Positions 43,138 through 54,378 of a stretch of DNA of 64,000 nt are shown here, piece by piece. A program made the position numbers and the translations under genes. Source of the DNA: Rhodothermales bacterium. GTDB taxonomy: Bacteria; Bacteroidota; Rhodothermia; Rhodothermales; UBA10348. The stretch is from contig JAEPNP010000003.1 of assembly GCA_017643395.1 (NCBI GenBank), positions 380,769 through 444,768 of the forward strand, written 5' to 3'. A model generated the notes under the pieces. That model searched no databases and was not told the origin of the DNA. It saw only the letters and a program-made list of their open reading frames with translations. Each line of letters begins with the position of its first letter. Position 1 is the stretch's first letter.

Positions 43138-44135
43138 GGTTCTTTGCTGCGCTGCTGCTGGCGCTGTTTGTGACGGATGCGGCGGGCCAGTCATGGCGCT
43201 ACCCTGCTCCGGTGGACGGAGGGCTGGCGCTCATCGACAGCACGGGAAAAAGGGTCGGGGATGCCGTATTCGAGAGCGTGCCTGCCTTCGACGGACCCGT
43301 CGGCGCGGCGCGCAGAGACGGACGGTGGGGACTGATTGACAGATCCGGCGCCTGGGTGGTCGAGCCCCGCTATGGGGAAGCCTCCGCGCACGGGAATCGT
43401 GTCCTCGCCCGGGACGCGCAGGGCTGGCACCTGCTGGACGCTTCGGGCAGGACGCTGACCTCCGAACCCTATGCGGCGATCTCACCCCCAGGCGATGGCG
43501 TAGCGGCCTTCCAGGAGCTGAGTCCGGGTCGCGGCAAGGAAGGAAAGTGGGGTCTTCTGTCCGCAGACGACGGTCGGGTGGTGCTCCGACCGGAGTTGGA
43601 TGCCGCCGGGGTGCCCGCAGAGGGTCTTGTTCCGGCTGCGCGGTATCGCAAGCTTATTTTTCTGCGTCTGGAGCGCCGCTGGGGGTACGTGGACCAGGCG
43701 GGTCAGTGGCGGATTGAGCCTCTCTTCGGGTTCGCACGGACTTTTTCCGACGGACTGGGACTGGCGACGGACGGCCGGGCCGGCGTCTACCTTGACGCGT
43801 CCGGCGATACCGTGCTGGTGGCCGAGCATGCGCTGGTCGCCTCGTTCTCGGACGGACTGGCCCGCTTCGGCGAGCCCGGCAGCCAGGGGTTCATGGATGT
43901 GGAGGGTGCCGTGCGCATAGAGGCCCGCTTCGAGGCCGCTTCCGACTTCCGGAACGGCCGGGCTGCTGTCAGACAGGACGGGCGATGGGGCTACATCGAC
44001 ACCACCGGAGCCTGGGTAGTGCCCCCGACCTTTGAAACGGCCGGCACGTTCCAGGGGGGGCTGACGCTGGTCCGATTCCAGGGCAGGCACCAGTACATCG
44101 ACCTGCAAGGCAACGTCATCTGGCAGCAGAACTAG
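43134..44135 (+). CDS. Secreted WG-repeat protein
   Basis: A 333-residue exported protein with a short signal peptide (FFAALLLALFVTDAAGQ). It has seven or so WG-type repeats: DGRWGLIDRSGAWVV, QGWHLLDASGRTL, EGKWGLLSADDGRVV, ERRWGYVDQAGQWRI, GRAGVYLDASGDTV, SQGFMDVEGAVRI, DGRWGYIDTTGAWVV and HQYIDLQGNVI. WG repeats form a propeller or solenoid-like beta structure with unknown binding partners. Coupling to panC by a 4-nt overlap is probably fortuitous for function. It ends 28 nt before the convergent phoH-like gene. Confidence 0.87.
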   Translation: MRFFAALLLALFVTDAAGQSWRYPAPVDGGLALIDSTGKRVGDAVFESVPAFDGPVGAARRDGRWGLIDRSGAWVVEPRYGEASAHGNRVLARDAQGWHLLDASGRTLTSEPYAAISPPGDGVAAFQELSPGRGKEGKWGLLSADDGRVVLRPELDAAGVPAEGLVPAARYRKLIFLRLERRWGYVDQAGQWRIEPLFGFARTFSDGLGLATDGRAGVYLDASGDTVLVAEHALVASFSDGLARFGEPGSQGFMDVEGAVRIEARFEAASDFRNGRAAVRQDGRWGYIDTTGAWVVPPTFETAGTFQGGLTLVRFQGRHQYIDLQGNVIWQQN

Positions 44136-44163
44136 CCGGAATCGCCAAGCGTCGGAAACCGAC

Positions 44164-45114
44164 CTAGTCTTCGAACTGCTCGTAGGCCTTGATGATGTCC
44201 TTCACCAATCGGTGCCGGATAACATCGGCCTCGTCGAAATAGACGAACTGGATGCCCTCCACGTCTGACAGAATCTCCCGGGCGTGCACCAACCCGCTGT
44301 CCGAGCGGCGAGGCAGGTCGGTCTGTGTGACGTCCCCGGTGATGATGGAACGGCTGTTGGCCCCGAGCCTCGTCAGAAACATCTTCATCTGCGGCGTGGT
44401 CGCGTTCTGGGCTTCATCCAGAATCACGAACGCCGAGTTGAGTGTGCGGCCGCGCATGTAGGCGAGCGGCACGATCTCAACAATGTTCTGCTCCATGAGC
44501 GAGGTCAGCTTCTCACGGGAGAGCATGTCCTCGAGCGCATCGTAGAGCGGACGCAGATAAGGGTCGATCTTTTCCCGGAAGTCACCCGGCAGAAACCCGA
44601 GCCGTTCGCCGGCTTCCACGGCAGGGCGACAGAGCACGATGCGCTTGACCTGCTTGGACTTCAGGGCGGCCACGGCCAGTGCGACTGCCGTGTAGGTCTT
44701 GCCCGTTCCCGCAGGACCGATGGCGAATACGATGTCGTGGTTGCGCGCCGAGTTGACCAGCTTGATCTGGTTGGGCGTGCGGGCACGGACAACGCCACCC
44801 GAGGGCGTGAAGACCACTGCGTTCTGGGCGTCCGTTTTGGTCGGAGCTCCATCACCCGCGTCCGTCAGCGCCAGAACCGTATCGATGTCGTTCTGGGTGA
44901 GATGCCCGTTACGGTTGACGAGCACAGTCATCTCGTCGAGCACCCGGGAAATCTGGTTCAGGCTGGTCTCGTTGCCCTTGAGGAAAATCTCGTTGCCGCG
45001 GGCCGTGATGCGGGTCTCGGGAAAGGCATCTTCGATGCGGCGGAGGTAAACGTCATTGAAGCCGAAAAGCAGTAGAGGTTCGGCTTTTTCAATCAGGATG
45101 CGCCGTTCTGCCAA
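44164..45114 (-). CDS. PhoH-family ATPase
   Basis: A 316-residue cytoplasmic P-loop ATPase. An N-terminal KH-like region (about 20-80, ITARGNEIFLKGNE) is followed by the PhoH domain with Walker A IGPAGTGKTYTAVALA, PAVEAGERLGFLPGDFREKI, Walker B AFVILDEAQN and ITGDVTQTDLPR. These proteins (YbeZ type) are linked to rRNA maturation together with the endoribonuclease YbeY, which is not seen here. It is divergent from dapF; the 54 bp between them should hold both promoters. Confidence 0.93.
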   Translation of the reverse strand: MAERRILIEKAEPLLLFGFNDVYLRRIEDAFPETRITARGNEIFLKGNETSLNQISRVLDEMTVLVNRNGHLTQNDIDTVLALTDAGDGAPTKTDAQNAVVFTPSGGVVRARTPNQIKLVNSARNHDIVFAIGPAGTGKTYTAVALAVAALKSKQVKRIVLCRPAVEAGERLGFLPGDFREKIDPYLRPLYDALEDMLSREKLTSLMEQNIVEIVPLAYMRGRTLNSAFVILDEAQNATTPQMKMFLTRLGANSRSIITGDVTQTDLPRRSDSGLVHAREILSDVEGIQFVYFDEADVIRHRLVKDIIKAYEQFED

Positions 45115-45168
45115 CGTGTATTATGCAACTTGAGGCTGTTGAAACACCCGAACGCCGGAGCCCGCCGA

Positions 45169-45981
45169 ATGATGCCAATGCCGCCGCGAACCCTCGTTGT
45201 GGAGTTTACCAAGATGAGTGGCGCCGGGAATGACTTCATCGTAATCGACAACCGGTTCTACCATTTCTCGGAGGACGAGCTGTCGAACTTTGCCGTGCGG
45301 TATTGTGCGCGGCGCTCGGGCGTGGGTGCGGACGGTCTGCTGGCGCTCCAGGCCTCCGAGGAGCAGCATTTCCGAATGAAGTACGTCAATGCGGACGGGT
45401 CCGTGGGCTCCATGTGCGGAAATGGCGCGCGGTGCCTGGCGCGCTACGCGTTTGATGCCGGCATTCAGCACGAATTGCTCGTGTTTGAGACGGATGCCGG
45501 CCGGTATGAGGCCGCGGTGACGGGCGATGTGGTCCGGCTGTTTGTCCCACCGCATGAGGAGTTCAGAACCGTGCCGCATGACGAATTCGGACCCGGTCGC
45601 TTCTACATCTGGACCGGTTGCGAGCATACGGTAGTGTTTGTCGACGACGTGGCCGCGGTGGATGTCGCAAACGAGGGCGCACGTCTGCGTCGAGGCCATC
45701 AGCCTGCCGGGACGAACGTCAACTTTGTCCAGGTGGCAGGGGCCGCTCTGAAGGTCCGCACCTTTGAGAAAGGGGTCGAGGCTGAGACGTTGGCTTGCGG
45801 CACCGGAGCGACGGCCTCCGCGGCGGTGTCCCGCCTCACCGGCCGGCTGTCGGGCACGCACATCGATGTGCATATGCCCGGCGGGATCCTGGGCATTGGG
45901 TTCGATGCGAGCGGTGGGGCCAAATACCTCGAGGGTCCCGCCGTAACCGTGTACCGCGGGACCCTCGAAATACCTGTCTGA
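45169..45981 (+). CDS. dapF: Diaminopimelate epimerase
   Basis: A 270-residue PLP-independent epimerase converting LL- to meso-diaminopimelate for lysine and peptidoglycan synthesis. Both catalytic cysteines are visible: SMCGNGARCLARYA (first) and LACGTGATASAAV (second), along with EFTKMSGAGNDFIVIDN and PAGTNVNFVQ. Three in-frame ATG codons (45169, 45172, 45178) are possible starts; the last would give the shortest N-terminus before EFTKM. A TTG at 45130 is unlikely. It converges with the PpiD-like gene 20 nt downstream. Confidence 0.95.
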   Translation: MMPMPPRTLVVEFTKMSGAGNDFIVIDNRFYHFSEDELSNFAVRYCARRSGVGADGLLALQASEEQHFRMKYVNADGSVGSMCGNGARCLARYAFDAGIQHELLVFETDAGRYEAAVTGDVVRLFVPPHEEFRTVPHDEFGPGRFYIWTGCEHTVVFVDDVAAVDVANEGARLRRGHQPAGTNVNFVQVAGAALKVRTFEKGVEAETLACGTGATASAAVSRLTGRLSGTHIDVHMPGGILGIGFDASGGAKYLEGPAVTVYRGTLEIPV

Positions 45982-46001
45982 AATCGACCGGCCGGCCGGC
46001 G

Positions 46002-48095
46002 CTAGTTGATGAGCACCCGGCTGCGATTGTCCACGATCTCGGAGTCCTCCTTCAGGGAAGCAATCCACTGGGCCCGCACGCGGTTCTGACGCTGGGTCAG
46101 CAGCTGTTGGCGCAGCGTTTCCCGCTCGCTGTCGGCGATGGGGGAGGGCTCCCGTACCTGGGTAACGTGCACCACATAGACGCCGTTGTCGCCCGTCAGC
46201 ACGTCAGACGTTTCACCCGCCTGCATGCCGAGGGCGGTGCCCACGAATTCGGGATCGCGGCCCAGCGTCGGTACCACCATGTTGGTGTATGAGAGGCTGT
46301 TCGCGGTGCGCTCGGTTTCACCCACGGCGGCGGCCAGGCCCTCAAAGCCACCGGTCGTGTTCAGCGCGTCCTGCAGTCGTTCCTGCAGCAGCTCGGCCTT
46401 CTTCTGGTTCCGCACGCGCGGCTCAAGCTGCGAGCGTACCTCCTCGAAAGGCTGGTAGCCGGCCTCCTGAATGGCCTCGACGACACCGACGATAAACTCG
46501 TTGTTGAGCTCGATCACGGGGCTGATGTCTCCGACGTCGGCATCCTCCAGGAAGGTCGAAAGTTCGCCACTCTGCCCGATACCCGGGATGAATACGGAGC
46601 CGTCTTCAACCTGTACGGTGTTGGGGTTCAGACCGGTGCGGGCTGCCTCTGCCTCGAATTCGCCGTTCTCTTCAGCGAAATACTGGAGGTCGTCCAGCCG
46701 TTCCTGTGCGGCGTTGAGCGTGGCGACTGAAGCGCGAAGGTCCAGCGCGAAGTCGGCGATCCTGGCTTCCTGCGTGGCACGCTCGGTTACTTCGATGAGG
46801 TGGTAGCCGAATTGCGTCTCGACCGGGCCTACGACGCGTCCTACGCGAGCGCCAAATGCAGCCTCCTCAAACGCAGGGACCATGCGACCCGGTCCGAACC
46901 AGCCGAGATCGCCGCCCTGGGACGCCGAGGCGTCGGAGGAATGCTCGCGAGCCATTTCCTCGAAGTCCGCTCCGTTCCGGATCTGGCGAAGCACATCGTT
47001 GGCGTTGGTGCGCGCCTCGGCGCGTGCCGCGTCATCTCCTTCCGCGGCGCGGAACAGGATGTGGCGCGCCCGCACGGCTGTCTCTTCCGGAGCCCGCACA
47101 TCAATCACCTTGATCAGGTGGGCCTGACTGCCGGAAATGATGGGCCCGATGACAGCACCCGGGGTCGGATTGTCGAAGATCGCATCGGCAATCGGGTCTT
47201 CGAGCTCGTCCGGACGGAAATACGCGTCCGTCCAGGGCCGGGAGGAGCCGTTGCGCGTGAGGAATGTGGAATCGTCAGCTGCCGCGACAAACGATTCGCG
47301 GAGGTCATCCAGATCCTCCAGCGTCGCGGCCGTGTCGGCCGGCGTGGGGTCCTTGTCAACCGAGACATACCGGAACGTGTAGGAGCGCTCACGGGCGAAT
47401 TCCTCGCGGTTGTCGTCATAGAACCGGCGCAGGTCCCGGTCCGTGAACGACACGGAATCGTTGGGGATTGTCGCGAAGCGCAGCGCTACGAAGCGCACAT
47501 CGACCGCGCGGTTGCGGCGCATGTACTCGGCCTCGACGTCGGCGTCGGAGATCCGCACGCTGCCGGCCACCAGGCGGTCCAGTTTCTCACGCAGGCGCTC
47601 CTGGCGCAGGTAGTCCTCAATCTGGATCCAGTCCTGGCGGGCGTCCGGGTTCTCGATAAAGTTCTGCAGGAGGGCGCGATCAACGCCACCTGATCCGTCA
47701 CCGAAATAGAGCGTAATGATGGGATGCGGGTCTGCACCCTGCACCATTTCGATCAGCTCGTTGTCGGAAACGGCCAGGCCCAGACGCTCCATCTCCTGCT
47801 CGCGCAGTTTCGTCTCGACAAGATTGTCGAACACGCGCTGCCGCGTCTGGTCCAGCATCTGGGGAGGCATGCTCTCGCCCGTCTGCTGCTGGTAATTCTG
47901 CATTTGCCCGTCCAGGGCAGAGTTGTACTCCTCAAACGTGATCGCTTCGCCGTTGACTTCGGCAATCTTGTTACCGGTGAAACCGACAACGTCGAGGCCG
48001 CCGGAGTCCTGGAGCACCCAGATGACGCCGAAGGCAAAAACGAGAATCCAGAGGACGACTCCGGTGTTTTCCCGGAGCCGGTTCATCACACCCAT
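46002..48095 (-). CDS. PpiD-like membrane-anchored periplasmic peptidyl-prolyl isomerase/chaperone
   Basis: A 697-residue protein with one N-terminal membrane segment (residues 11-29). A SurA/PpiD-type N-terminal chaperone domain follows (from about 43, IAEVNGEAITFEEYNSAL), then a parvulin domain at 340-437 (VRARHILFRA, SQGGDLGWFGPGRMVPAFE, FGYHLIEV). A second, degenerate parvulin-like region lies further on (about 470-640). It is anchored in the inner membrane and should help fold outer-membrane and secreted proteins leaving the Sec channel, which suits an organism with so many beta-barrels. Length and layout resemble Bacteroidota PpiD-type proteins. Confidence 0.9.
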   Translation of the reverse strand: MGVMNRLRENTGVVLWILVFAFGVIWVLQDSGGLDVVGFTGNKIAEVNGEAITFEEYNSALDGQMQNYQQQTGESMPPQMLDQTRQRVFDNLVETKLREQEMERLGLAVSDNELIEMVQGADPHPIITLYFGDGSGGVDRALLQNFIENPDARQDWIQIEDYLRQERLREKLDRLVAGSVRISDADVEAEYMRRNRAVDVRFVALRFATIPNDSVSFTDRDLRRFYDDNREEFARERSYTFRYVSVDKDPTPADTAATLEDLDDLRESFVAAADDSTFLTRNGSSRPWTDAYFRPDELEDPIADAIFDNPTPGAVIGPIISGSQAHLIKVIDVRAPEETAVRARHILFRAAEGDDAARAEARTNANDVLRQIRNGADFEEMAREHSSDASASQGGDLGWFGPGRMVPAFEEAAFGARVGRVVGPVETQFGYHLIEVTERATQEARIADFALDLRASVATLNAAQERLDDLQYFAEENGEFEAEAARTGLNPNTVQVEDGSVFIPGIGQSGELSTFLEDADVGDISPVIELNNEFIVGVVEAIQEAGYQPFEEVRSQLEPRVRNQKKAELLQERLQDALNTTGGFEGLAAAVGETERTANSLSYTNMVVPTLGRDPEFVGTALGMQAGETSDVLTGDNGVYVVHVTQVREPSPIADSERETLRQQLLTQRQNRVRAQWIASLKEDSEIVDNRSRVLIN

Positions 48096-48290
48096 GGTGA
48101 ACCGATGACTTGGTGAAGAGGAGGAAGGGGGAGGCCCGAGGGCACGGGCTCATTCCTGTTTAGCCGCGGGTATACCGGCGGCCTGAGGGTTTGTTCAGCC
48201 CATCGGAGAGGCAAAAACCGGGCTTCTTCGAGGCTCCACGAGGCGGCTGTCGCGGGAGTCATGCGGCGGTCACTCTGGGCGGACACGGTG

Positions 48291-49052
48291 CTACGCTGCC
48301 CGATTTCCCATTTTCTGAAGATGGGACCGCAACTGCACCAGCACCTTGCCCAGAATCTGGGAGATGCGGGCCTCCGTACGGTCCATCAGCCCGGCGATTT
48401 CGCGAAGCGTCAGATTCTCGAAGTAGTACAGGGCGATGATCGTCTGCTCACGCTCCGGCAGGTCGTTGATCAGCGTCTGTATGTAGTCTTTCAGGCTCTG
48501 GCGGTCAATCTTTTCGAAGGCCTCGAACGTTTCCTCGTTCGGAATGGACTCGATGATGGTCTGGTCTCCTTCCTTGTCGATCGGAGCGTGCAGCGACAGG
48601 GAGAACCGGCACTGTGCGTCCCGCAGCAGTGTGTGATAGTCGGTAAGAGAGATGCCCAGGTAGTCCGCCACGTCGCCGTCGGTCGGCTCGTCGCCCAGAA
48701 CCTGGCGCAGGGTGTCCATGGCGCGGTGGGCTTCCGCCAGTCGGCGACGCCGTTCACGGGGGAGCGCATCAATGCTTCGCAGGTAGTCGACGAGGGCGCC
48801 GCGGATGCGGCCGTAGGCGTACGAGACGAAGGGCGTGCCGCGTTCGGGGTCGTAGCCGTCCAGGGCCTGAAGCAGGCCGAGCAACCCGACGTTCTCGAGG
48901 TCGTCACGGGAGGCCAACGGGTGGTCCGGAACGCTGAGCCTCCCGACGATGGACCGTACCAGCGGCACGGCGGCCATGACAACCGCTTCCCGGTTCCGGG
49001 GCGTCGGTTCTTCCGTGTATCGGACTGCGTGACTCTGAAGATCTCGGGCCAT
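48291..49052 (-). CDS. fliA: Flagellar sigma factor sigma-28
   Basis: A 253-residue alternative sigma factor of the FliA/WhiG group. Region 2 carries NVGLLGLLQALDGYDPERGTPFVSYAYGRIRGALVDYLR, region 3 is short (RRRRLAEAHRAMDTLRQ), and region 4 ends with LPEREQTIIALYYFENLTLREIAGLM and the recognition helix TEARISQILGKV. It should direct RNA polymerase to late flagellar promoters. It is the last gene of the minus-strand flagellar block. No flgM (anti-sigma) is visible in the window. I could not identify a convincing sigma-28 promoter here. Confidence 0.93.
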   Translation of the reverse strand: MARDLQSHAVRYTEEPTPRNREAVVMAAVPLVRSIVGRLSVPDHPLASRDDLENVGLLGLLQALDGYDPERGTPFVSYAYGRIRGALVDYLRSIDALPRERRRRLAEAHRAMDTLRQVLGDEPTDGDVADYLGISLTDYHTLLRDAQCRFSLSLHAPIDKEGDQTIIESIPNEETFEAFEKIDRQSLKDYIQTLINDLPEREQTIIALYYFENLTLREIAGLMDRTEARISQILGKVLVQLRSHLQKMGNRAA

Positions 49053-49074
49053 GGTGGATCGGTGCTAGGTTCGC

Positions 49075-49350
49075 TCAGGCCGCCTTGGCGTCCTTTGCGT
49101 TGGCTTCCGCGGATGCGTCCTTGGAGGCGCCGGGTTGGGCAGTGGGCCGGGCAGGGGACTGCGGCGCAGCAGCTGCCTGCTCAAGAATGCGCTGAATCAC
49201 GACGTCTCCAAGCAGCAGAACTACATAGACGGCAAGTCCTGAACCGGCTCCGGTCAGGACGGCCTTCTCTACCGGTGCGCCGCCGAGCATCTGGTTGATG
49301 AACGTCAGGATTCCGATGAGACCGCTGAACTGGGAAAAGAGGGCGCGCAT
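49075..49350 (-). CDS. Small predicted membrane protein in the flagellar cluster
   Basis: A 91-residue protein not recognised. The first 20 residues are mildly amphipathic (LFSQFSGLIGILTFINQML). Residues about 32-50 are a hydrophobic segment (AGSGLAVYVVLLLGDVVI), followed by a short basic/hydrophobic stretch. The last 35 residues are Ala/Pro/Lys-rich and probably disordered. It sits between flhG and fliA in the same direction (55 and 22 nt gaps), so a flagellar role, perhaps polar placement or sigma-factor control, is inferred from position only. Confidence 0.6.
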   Translation of the reverse strand: MRALFSQFSGLIGILTFINQMLGGAPVEKAVLTGAGSGLAVYVVLLLGDVVIQRILEQAAAAPQSPARPTAQPGASKDASAEANAKDAKAA

Positions 49351-49405
49351 GATGGAGGGTGAAAATGGTCCGTCCGGGGACTTTGCAAGGAGTGTGCCCG
49401 AAGAC

Positions 49406-50110
49406 TCAGTTCATCGCGAGGGGAGCGAGTGTTTGAAAGACGCCGCAGCGAACCCGGCGTGCGAGGTCCACAAACGCGTGTTCTGCGTGAGAGTCCGTGA
49501 GTACGGCCGGGATCTGCTGCCGGACGGAAGACCGGATGGTCCCGGAAAATGGTACCCAGCCGGCATACAGAATCTTCCGGTCAAGAAAGTGTGTAGTGAG
49601 GGCAGAAAACCGCGAAATCACGCCTCCAGCGTCGATTTCCGAATCCGCCATGTTGACCGCTCCGGCAAGCGGATAGGCCGGGTCGCGGGTCCATACAAGC
49701 TTGCACAGGGCATAGGCATCCGCAGCTGCGGTGGGCTCATCCACGAGCACCAGCAGGCTGGCGTCTGCCCGGTCCATGGCCCACCGAACTCCCGGGCCAA
49801 TCCCGGCCGGGGCGTCGATGACAACGAGGTCGTATGCGGTGCGGGCCCTGGCCAATTCCAGATCCAGCAAACTCAGCGCCTCGTCCTGATCGTGAAGGCC
49901 CTCCGGGGGCGCGATCAGGCTGACACTGCGACTGTGTCCGAGCAGATAGGCGCATGAACCCTGGCCTGCGTCGGCATCAACCAGCGCGACGGACCGTCCC
50001 TCCCGGGACCATGTCACGGCCAGGTTCACGGCAAGCAGACTCTTGCCGACGCCGCCCTTCCCGCTGACTACGGCCAGCACAGTCGGCTCGTGAGGCGTGC
50101 GGTCACGCAT
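49406..50110 (-). CDS. flhG: FlhG/MinD-like ATPase controlling flagellar number
   Basis: A 234-residue deviant-Walker P-loop ATPase. The Walker A motif is SGKGGVGKSLLAVNLAVTW, with DADAGQGSCAYLLG (switch I region), VVIDAPAGIG (switch II) and VDEPTAAADAY downstream, as in FlhG/MinD. FlhG normally restrains FlhF at the pole. The typical N-terminal DQAxxLR helix that stimulates FlhF is not present in the short N-terminus (MRDRTPHEPTVLAVV) or in the upstream in-frame extension. The start at 50110 lies inside the end of flhF (8-nt overlap). The C-terminal region is short, without an obvious membrane-targeting helix. Confidence 0.88.
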   Translation of the reverse strand: MRDRTPHEPTVLAVVSGKGGVGKSLLAVNLAVTWSREGRSVALVDADAGQGSCAYLLGHSRSVSLIAPPEGLHDQDEALSLLDLELARARTAYDLVVIDAPAGIGPGVRWAMDRADASLLVLVDEPTAAADAYALCKLVWTRDPAYPLAGAVNMADSEIDAGGVISRFSALTTHFLDRKILYAGWVPFSGTIRSSVRQQIPAVLTDSHAEHAFVDLARRVRCGVFQTLAPLAMN

Positions 50111-51197
50111 CGCAGACGCGGCGGGCAAAGCGGGCGGGATCCCAGGCTTCAAGGCCTTCACCCGTAATGCCGCTCTGCAGCAGGGCAGCGACCGGAGTCT
50201 GCATCACGATGAGTCGTTCAGTCACGTGACCGAGCGCAGGAGCCTGATCCACATGCGTGACCACTACCGAGTCGGCACGCTCGCCTTCTCGCGCCGTGGC
50301 GCCGACGGCGGCCCGGGCATCAACAACCAGTCGGACGTGCCCGGAGGTGCCGTTGGGCATGCGAAATCCCGCCGGGGTGTCGATGAGCACATCGCCGTCC
50401 AGACCCTCAAGTGCGGAGGCGAGTGCCTCACGGCTGCACCGGAGCACCTGCAGGTCAAAGCTTTCGAACATGCTTGTCGGATCCTGCCAACCTCGCATGC
50501 GCTCACGAGAGGGGGCGACCACCACGATCCAGGGGGCGCGGCGACCCGCTCGCACGCGGGAAAGTGCGGCGCGAACCACAAGCGACGTCTTGCCGGCTCC
50601 GGGAGCGCCAACGAATGCGACGCGCCGGGGTGCTCGGCCGCTCACACGGGGCGGCAGACTGCGGGCCAACTCCCTCACCGCGTCCGTGACCGAGGTTTCA
50701 CGACTGATCTCGGCCAACTGGCGGGCGCGGCGAGGCCGCAGACCCTGGCGGATCAGCTGCATGAACACAGGATTCAGGGCGATGGGCTCCGTGGCCGGCT
50801 CCAATCGCTCCGTGCCGTGCTCGGGCTCTGGAATCGGATCCGGGGTCGGCACCGATTGAAACCCGTCGGCGCTGGCCGTGAGTCTGGCGAACACGTCCGT
50901 CGCCGGACGAATGCGGTCATGGAGCAGCACGCCGGTGCCACGCTCCGGGCGGCGCAGTGCGCCGGGGGCGGGTGCGGGCACGAACGCTGGGCGTGGTTCG
51001 GGTTGTTCCTGCACGAGTACGTCTACGGAGGTTGCGGAGCGCCGGGTGTCGGAGGAGGGAAGCCCCACCGCTATGCGGGCACGGCGGCCGGCACTCTCGG
51101 GTTCTGCCTGCAGCATCACTACCGAATCGCCCCAGAGGCTGCGGGCTTCGGCCAGTGCGTCGGCGATGGTGGTTCCGGTAAGGTTGCGGATGTCCAT
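50103..51197 (-). CDS. flhF: Divergent FlhF-like SRP-type GTPase
   Basis: A 364-residue protein at the usual flhF position between flhA and flhG. The N-terminus (TGTTIADALAEARSLWGDSVVMLQ) matches FlhF. A proline-rich linker (about 50-140) follows, then an NG-type domain. The nucleotide motifs deviate: G1 is VGAPGAGKTSL (usual GPTGVGKTTT). The DTYRxxAxEQL insertion-box motif is missing (APSRERMRG stands there). G3 is IDTPAG rather than DTAGR, and G4 is THVD rather than TKLD. It may bind nucleotide weakly or act as a scaffold. FlhF normally marks the cell pole for flagellar assembly. Confidence 0.82.
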   Translation of the reverse strand: MDIRNLTGTTIADALAEARSLWGDSVVMLQAEPESAGRRARIAVGLPSSDTRRSATSVDVLVQEQPEPRPAFVPAPAPGALRRPERGTGVLLHDRIRPATDVFARLTASADGFQSVPTPDPIPEPEHGTERLEPATEPIALNPVFMQLIRQGLRPRRARQLAEISRETSVTDAVRELARSLPPRVSGRAPRRVAFVGAPGAGKTSLVVRAALSRVRAGRRAPWIVVVAPSRERMRGWQDPTSMFESFDLQVLRCSREALASALEGLDGDVLIDTPAGFRMPNGTSGHVRLVVDARAAVGATAREGERADSVVVTHVDQAPALGHVTERLIVMQTPVAALLQSGITGEGLEAWDPARFARRVCDA

Positions 51198-51202
51198 GGG
51201 GA

Positions 51203-53308
<2,106 letters not shown>

Positions 53309-53313
53309 AGGGA

Positions 53314-54378
53314 TCAGAGTTCGCGCTGCTGCTGTCGGTAGATTTCAGCCAGGATGGTTGCCACTGCGGGATACAGGTCCGCGGGGATCTCGGCCATCTC
53401 TTCGACGGTGTGGTACAAAGCCCGGGCCAAGGGCCGGTCCTCGACCATGGGCACGTCGAATTCGCGGGCGAGTGCCTTGATGCGCAGCGCGCGTTTGCGC
53501 ACGCCCTTGGCCAGGACGAGTGGCGCAGGGGACTCTTCCGGATTGTACCGGAGCATGACGGCAAAGTGGGTCGGGTTGGTGACCACCACATCGGCCTTCA
53601 GGATGGCATGGTCCAGACGCGGCCGGCGTTTCATTTCCATGGCCAGCTGGCGCCTGCGGGACTTCACGTGAGGATCTCCCTGGCTCTCACGGTTCTCGTC
53701 CTTGATTTCCTGCTTGCTCATCTTGAGGTCGCGCTTGTAGCGCCACTTCTCGAAGGCCGCGTCGATGGCGGAAAGCAGGATCAGGACAATCAGAAGCTGG
53801 AACACCATGATCATCATCCACTGGCCGGCCATGGCCATGACCTGCTCGATGGTCAGAGCCGGAAGCATCAGGATCTCCTCCATGCGGGCGGCGATGTACT
53901 GCCAGGCCACGGGACCGACCACCGCGATCTTGAGCACGGCCTTGCCGGTATTGAACGCTCCCTGGGCAGAGAAAATGCGTTGCAGGCCCTTGAGCGGAGA
54001 GATCTTGTCGGGCTTCGGCTCCAGCGGCTTCATTGTGAGATTCAGGCCGCTCTGGGCCGCCTGAATGCCGACCGAGGTGATGAACAGCACGCCCACGAAG
54101 GGTCCAAGGATCATCACCACCTGCATGCCCGAATCCTGCAGGATCCCGGGAATGGCCTGCAGATTGACCTCGGTCGTTGCCGAGGCCAGAAACAGGTTGC
54201 CGGACAGCAACTTCAGTGATTCAAAAGCCCGAGGCAGGAAGGCCGTGATCATGGTCATGCCTGCCAGGAGTAGGGCGATGGACGTCACGTCCTGACTCTT
54301 GAAGAGGTTGCCGTCTTCCCGCGCCTTCTTGAGCCGTTGCGGTGTGGGATCAAAAATCTTGTCGGACCGATCCGCCAT
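53314..54378 (-). CDS. flhB: Flagellar export switch protein FlhB
   Basis: A 354-residue export-gate component that switches substrate class from hook to filament. It has four membrane helices, then the cytoplasmic domain with the autocleavage motif NPTH (VVTNPTHFAVMLRYNPEE), LVLAKGVRKRALRIKALA and ENRPLARALY-like EDRPLARALYHTVEEMAEIP. The basic N-terminus (DPTPQRLKKAREDGNLFKSQD) is typical. It overlaps the stop of fliR by one base. Confidence 0.96.
   Translation of the reverse strand: MADRSDKIFDPTPQRLKKAREDGNLFKSQDVTSIALLLAGMTMITAFLPRAFESLKLLSGNLFLASATTEVNLQAIPGILQDSGMQVVMILGPFVGVLFITSVGIQAAQSGLNLTMKPLEPKPDKISPLKGLQRIFSAQGAFNTGKAVLKIAVVGPVAWQYIAARMEEILMLPALTIEQVMAMAGQWMMIMVFQLLIVLILLSAIDAAFEKWRYKRDLKMSKQEIKDENRESQGDPHVKSRRRQLAMEMKRRPRLDHAILKADVVVTNPTHFAVMLRYNPEESPAPLVLAKGVRKRALRIKALAREFDVPMVEDRPLARALYHTVEEMAEIPADLYPAVATILAEIYRQQQREL

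Noticed and set aside
48096-48290. Possible terminator after fliA
   Set aside because: A T-run (five T on the minus strand) is present, but no stem directly precedes it.
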